The notes under the pieces: generated by a model
What the model saw: only the letters and a program-made list of their open reading frames with translations
The model's database searches: none
Told to the model about the DNA's origin: nothing
Part shown: piece by piece, positions 62,045 to 64,000 of the stretch
Layout of the letters: each line of letters opens with the position of its first letter
Position numbering within the stretch: position 1 is the stretch's first letter
Origin: Bacillaceae bacterium JMAK1
GTDB lineage: Bacteria > Bacillota > Bacilli > Bacillales > Marinococcaceae
Reading direction: 5' to 3'
Length of the DNA: 64,000 nt
Assembly (NCBI GenBank): GCA_012970285.1
Contig: JIBW01000011.1
Coordinates: forward strand, 1 to 64,000
Position numbers and translations under genes: made by a program

Positions 62045-64000
62045 TCACCTAATTAAATCTTTGTCAATTTGCTTTAATATACCTATCATTTCTTTAACAA
62101 TCGTTCTGTCAAACTCTTCTACTCTATCTTCTTCATGGGTGCCCTTGTTTAAATAAGTCCATTCAATAGGATTTTTATACTCCATGCCTAATAAAATTTT
62201 TAGAGATGAAGCTACATTTTCAAATTCATCTATTGAATTAGTATTAATAAATTTTCTTAACGCCTGTGTGGTTGACATTAGTTCTGGTGGTTTCCCTGGC
62301 AAGCGCATAGAGACTTTCAGATGTACACTATATTTATTTGTCAATTTCTTCCAAAGTTTATTAATTAAGGCTTCAAGTGACCTCCTTGCGTGTGCTAAAC
62401 TATCACGAAGTTGACCTTCATCTAACCTTTGCTGAGCGATAACTAAATAATTGCGTGGCAGATCTAATTTCACTGTGATTTTTTTAGGTTCATCGGTCTG
62501 AAGAAAGTCTATTCGTGTTACTTTTTTTGAATATTCCTTTTTAGAAATATTATTTTCTAATTGTTTTACAAATTCTTCTCCATGAGTAGTAATAATAAGT
62601 TGTTTATCCTTTATATAGTCATTCTCCAATATAGTTTCGATAATTCCTAGCCTGTGTTCATCGTCAATAGCGTTTACAACATCATCAAATATAACTATTG
62701 GCAAATTGTCCTGTACATTCTTAGCTAAAAGGATTGATAAACCTAAGCATCTTATATGCCCCTCACTCAAGACGTGTAATGCATCTATGTTTCCTCCATT
62801 ATTAAAACGAATTTCTATTTTTTGACCAGAATTAGAAGGAAGAGTAATACCTTCTAAAAGATCGTATGGATGATCATATCTGTTGATTGCGTTATAAAAT
62901 TCCATTGTCTTATTGTTCAAGTTAGATGCCAAATCAGATGGTAGCTGACGATTGTATTCTATTAATCGAGCTTTAAGCGAAATATATGCGTCACGGTATT
63001 GACAATTGCGTGCTACTAACAGCTTCTCATCTTCAACCTGGTTAATTAATTCTTTGTTTTCTTCGCTAAATTTCTTCATAGCTTCTTTTACATTCTTTTC
63101 ACCATCATTGATAGATTCTATTCTTGTCTGGATTTTTGATATCTCTTCGAGTGCTTTGTTTAATTGTCTATTTTCTCCTTTTAGTTTTTTTATTTCATCT
63201 TCAGTTTCGGAGACTTCTTTGTTGTAGGTGATTAGATCTTCTTTAAGGTCATTAAAAATATTAAAGCAATAGATAGTCGTCGCTATTGCATCACTCAAAT
63301 TTTGCTCATCTTCTTTAGAATTCAATATCTGTTGATTTAAAGCACCAATGGTATCTTTTTTTGGGAATTCTATCGATTCTACAACTGTTAAAATTTGCGT
63401 GAGTTTGGTTTCAATAAACATAAGACTATTAGGTATTTGCCTATCTATTTCAGTTACCCTTGTTTCAAGTTGTATAGCTAACTCAAATTCTTGCACTTTC
63501 TCAGCAGCATGCGAATAAGGGTTTAACGGAACGGCAAGATTCCCATCTATATACAACTGTGATTCACACGCTGGACAAACATCATGAAAATTATCTTTAT
63601 TTTGTAAAATAGCGGTGTATAAATCCTTTAAAGATATTTGATCTTTATAACCCTGTAAAGACTCCGTTGCTTTCTTACGCTCTTTTAAAAGTGAGTCTAC
63701 ATGTCTAGTATTTTCTATTAACTTTTCAATACCTGGATCTGGTATATTTTTTAAGTTCCCTAACTCCGCAATGCGTGAATTATTCTTTTGTATAAGCCCA
63801 TCTGCTTCTTCCGTTCCTGATAATTTTTCTAGTAATTCTTCTAAAGTATTAATGTCAGAATACTTACTAAGTAATTCATCAGTTTGTTGGCTTACCTCTT
63901 CTTTGTTTTGAGGAGAAGTTTCTAAATATTGTTTTTGTAAAGCGATTTTCTTCTCCTTCTCAAAAAGCTTCTTGGCAAGAATTCCTTCACAATCGAGATA
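62045..64000 (-). CDS. SMC-like zinc-hook ATPase with C-terminal HEPN-like domain (partial)
   Basis: The frame is open from the window edge at 64000 to the stop at 62045, about 650 residues; the N-terminus with Walker A lies outside. A first coiled coil leads to VCPACESQL, a CxxC zinc hook as in Rad50/SbcC and RloC. A second coiled coil follows, then the ABC ATPase second half: signature LSEGHIRCLGLSILL, Walker B LPIVIFDDVVNAID and H-loop IITTHGEE. The last 140 residues form an extra helical domain with RRSLEALINKLWKKL and, further on, NKGTHEEDRVEEFDR. An Arg-x3-Glu plus His pattern like that of the HEPN anticodon nuclease PrrC/RloC can be drawn. Probably a defence or stress-response ATPase. 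Confidence 0.75.
   Translation of the reverse strand, partial: YLDCEGILAKKLFEKEKKIALQKQYLETSPQNKEEVSQQTDELLSKYSDINTLEELLEKLSGTEEADGLIQKNNSRIAELGNLKNIPDPGIEKLIENTRHVDSLLKERKKATESLQGYKDQISLKDLYTAILQNKDNFHDVCPACESQLYIDGNLAVPLNPYSHAAEKVQEFELAIQLETRVTEIDRQIPNSLMFIETKLTQILTVVESIEFPKKDTIGALNQQILNSKEDEQNLSDAIATTIYCFNIFNDLKEDLITYNKEVSETEDEIKKLKGENRQLNKALEEISKIQTRIESINDGEKNVKEAMKKFSEENKELINQVEDEKLLVARNCQYRDAYISLKARLIEYNRQLPSDLASNLNNKTMEFYNAINRYDHPYDLLEGITLPSNSGQKIEIRFNNGGNIDALHVLSEGHIRCLGLSILLAKNVQDNLPIVIFDDVVNAIDDEHRLGIIETILENDYIKDKQLIITTHGEEFVKQLENNISKKEYSKKVTRIDFLQTDEPKKITVKLDLPRNYLVIAQQRLDEGQLRDSLAHARRSLEALINKLWKKLTNKYSVHLKVSMRLPGKPPELMSTTQALRKFINTNSIDEFENVASSLKILLGMEYKNPIEWTYLNKGTHEEDRVEEFDRTIVKEMIGILKQIDKDLIR

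Noticed and set aside
1-64000. CRISPR arrays, tRNA and rRNA genes
   Set aside because: No regularly spaced direct repeats, and no cloverleaf or rRNA-like sequence was recognised on either strand by eye.

Overview
The window reads as a mosaic stretch of the genome of a low-GC, endospore-forming Gram-positive bacterium of the Bacillaceae. The evidence is two GerA-type germination operons, a Res/Ccs cytochrome c maturation cluster with its ResDE two-component system, BirA-type biotin operators, a YrkDEFHIJ-like persulfide operon, and AGGAGG-type ribosome sites throughout. Many exported proteins are rich in Asp and Glu, which would suit a salt-tolerant organism, but this is only an inference. No rRNA, tRNA or CRISPR array was seen.

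Layout. 1-7 kb is a degraded accessory region: a broken serine recombinase, ParB-like and phage-like scraps, small membrane proteins, one secreted protein and a protease-like membrane protein. 7-14.7 kb is a compact operon: IclR regulator, a LeuC/LeuD-type hydro-lyase, a tripartite tricarboxylate transporter (TctC-TctB-TctA), a class III CoA transferase and an HMG-CoA-lyase-like enzyme. It looks like a complete route from an imported C5-type dicarboxylate to acetyl-CoA plus pyruvate. 14.9-24.7 kb holds a decayed germination operon, bioY and bioB each behind a BirA operator, and an intact gerA-type operon. 25-28.6 kb has a HepT/MntA toxin-antitoxin pair, small unknown genes and an IS1182-type remnant. 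28.6-35.3 kb is ccdA-resB-resC-resA-resD-resE on the minus strand.

35.7-47.2 kb deals with copper and reactive sulfur: a cysteine-rich copper-storage protein, the cstR-yrkEFHIJ persulfide operon with two operators, a YdhK lipoprotein and a multicopper oxidase split by a frameshift. Next comes a cell-wall hydrolase-like protein whose catalytic Cys is Ser, then a second, decayed copy of ydhK and of the oxidase. 47.2-55.5 kb is flanked by a nearly identical inverted repeat of about 222 bp. Between the arms lie an iron-type and a zinc-type alcohol dehydrogenase, a Tn3-family relic (38-bp end, resolvase, truncated tnpA) and an HxlR/NmrA-family pair. 55.4-61.8 kb is a more GC-rich conjugation-type module (M23 peptidase, replication-relaxation protein, S1-domain protein, VirD4-like ATPase). 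The right edge cuts an SMC-like zinc-hook ATPase with a possible HEPN-type C-terminal domain, a candidate defence gene.

A recurring theme is decay: at least eight loci carry frameshifts, nonsense codons or truncations. A second theme is unusual initiation: several genes whose signal peptide or N-terminus is otherwise complete have only ATT or ATA at the correct distance from a good Shine-Dalgarno sequence.
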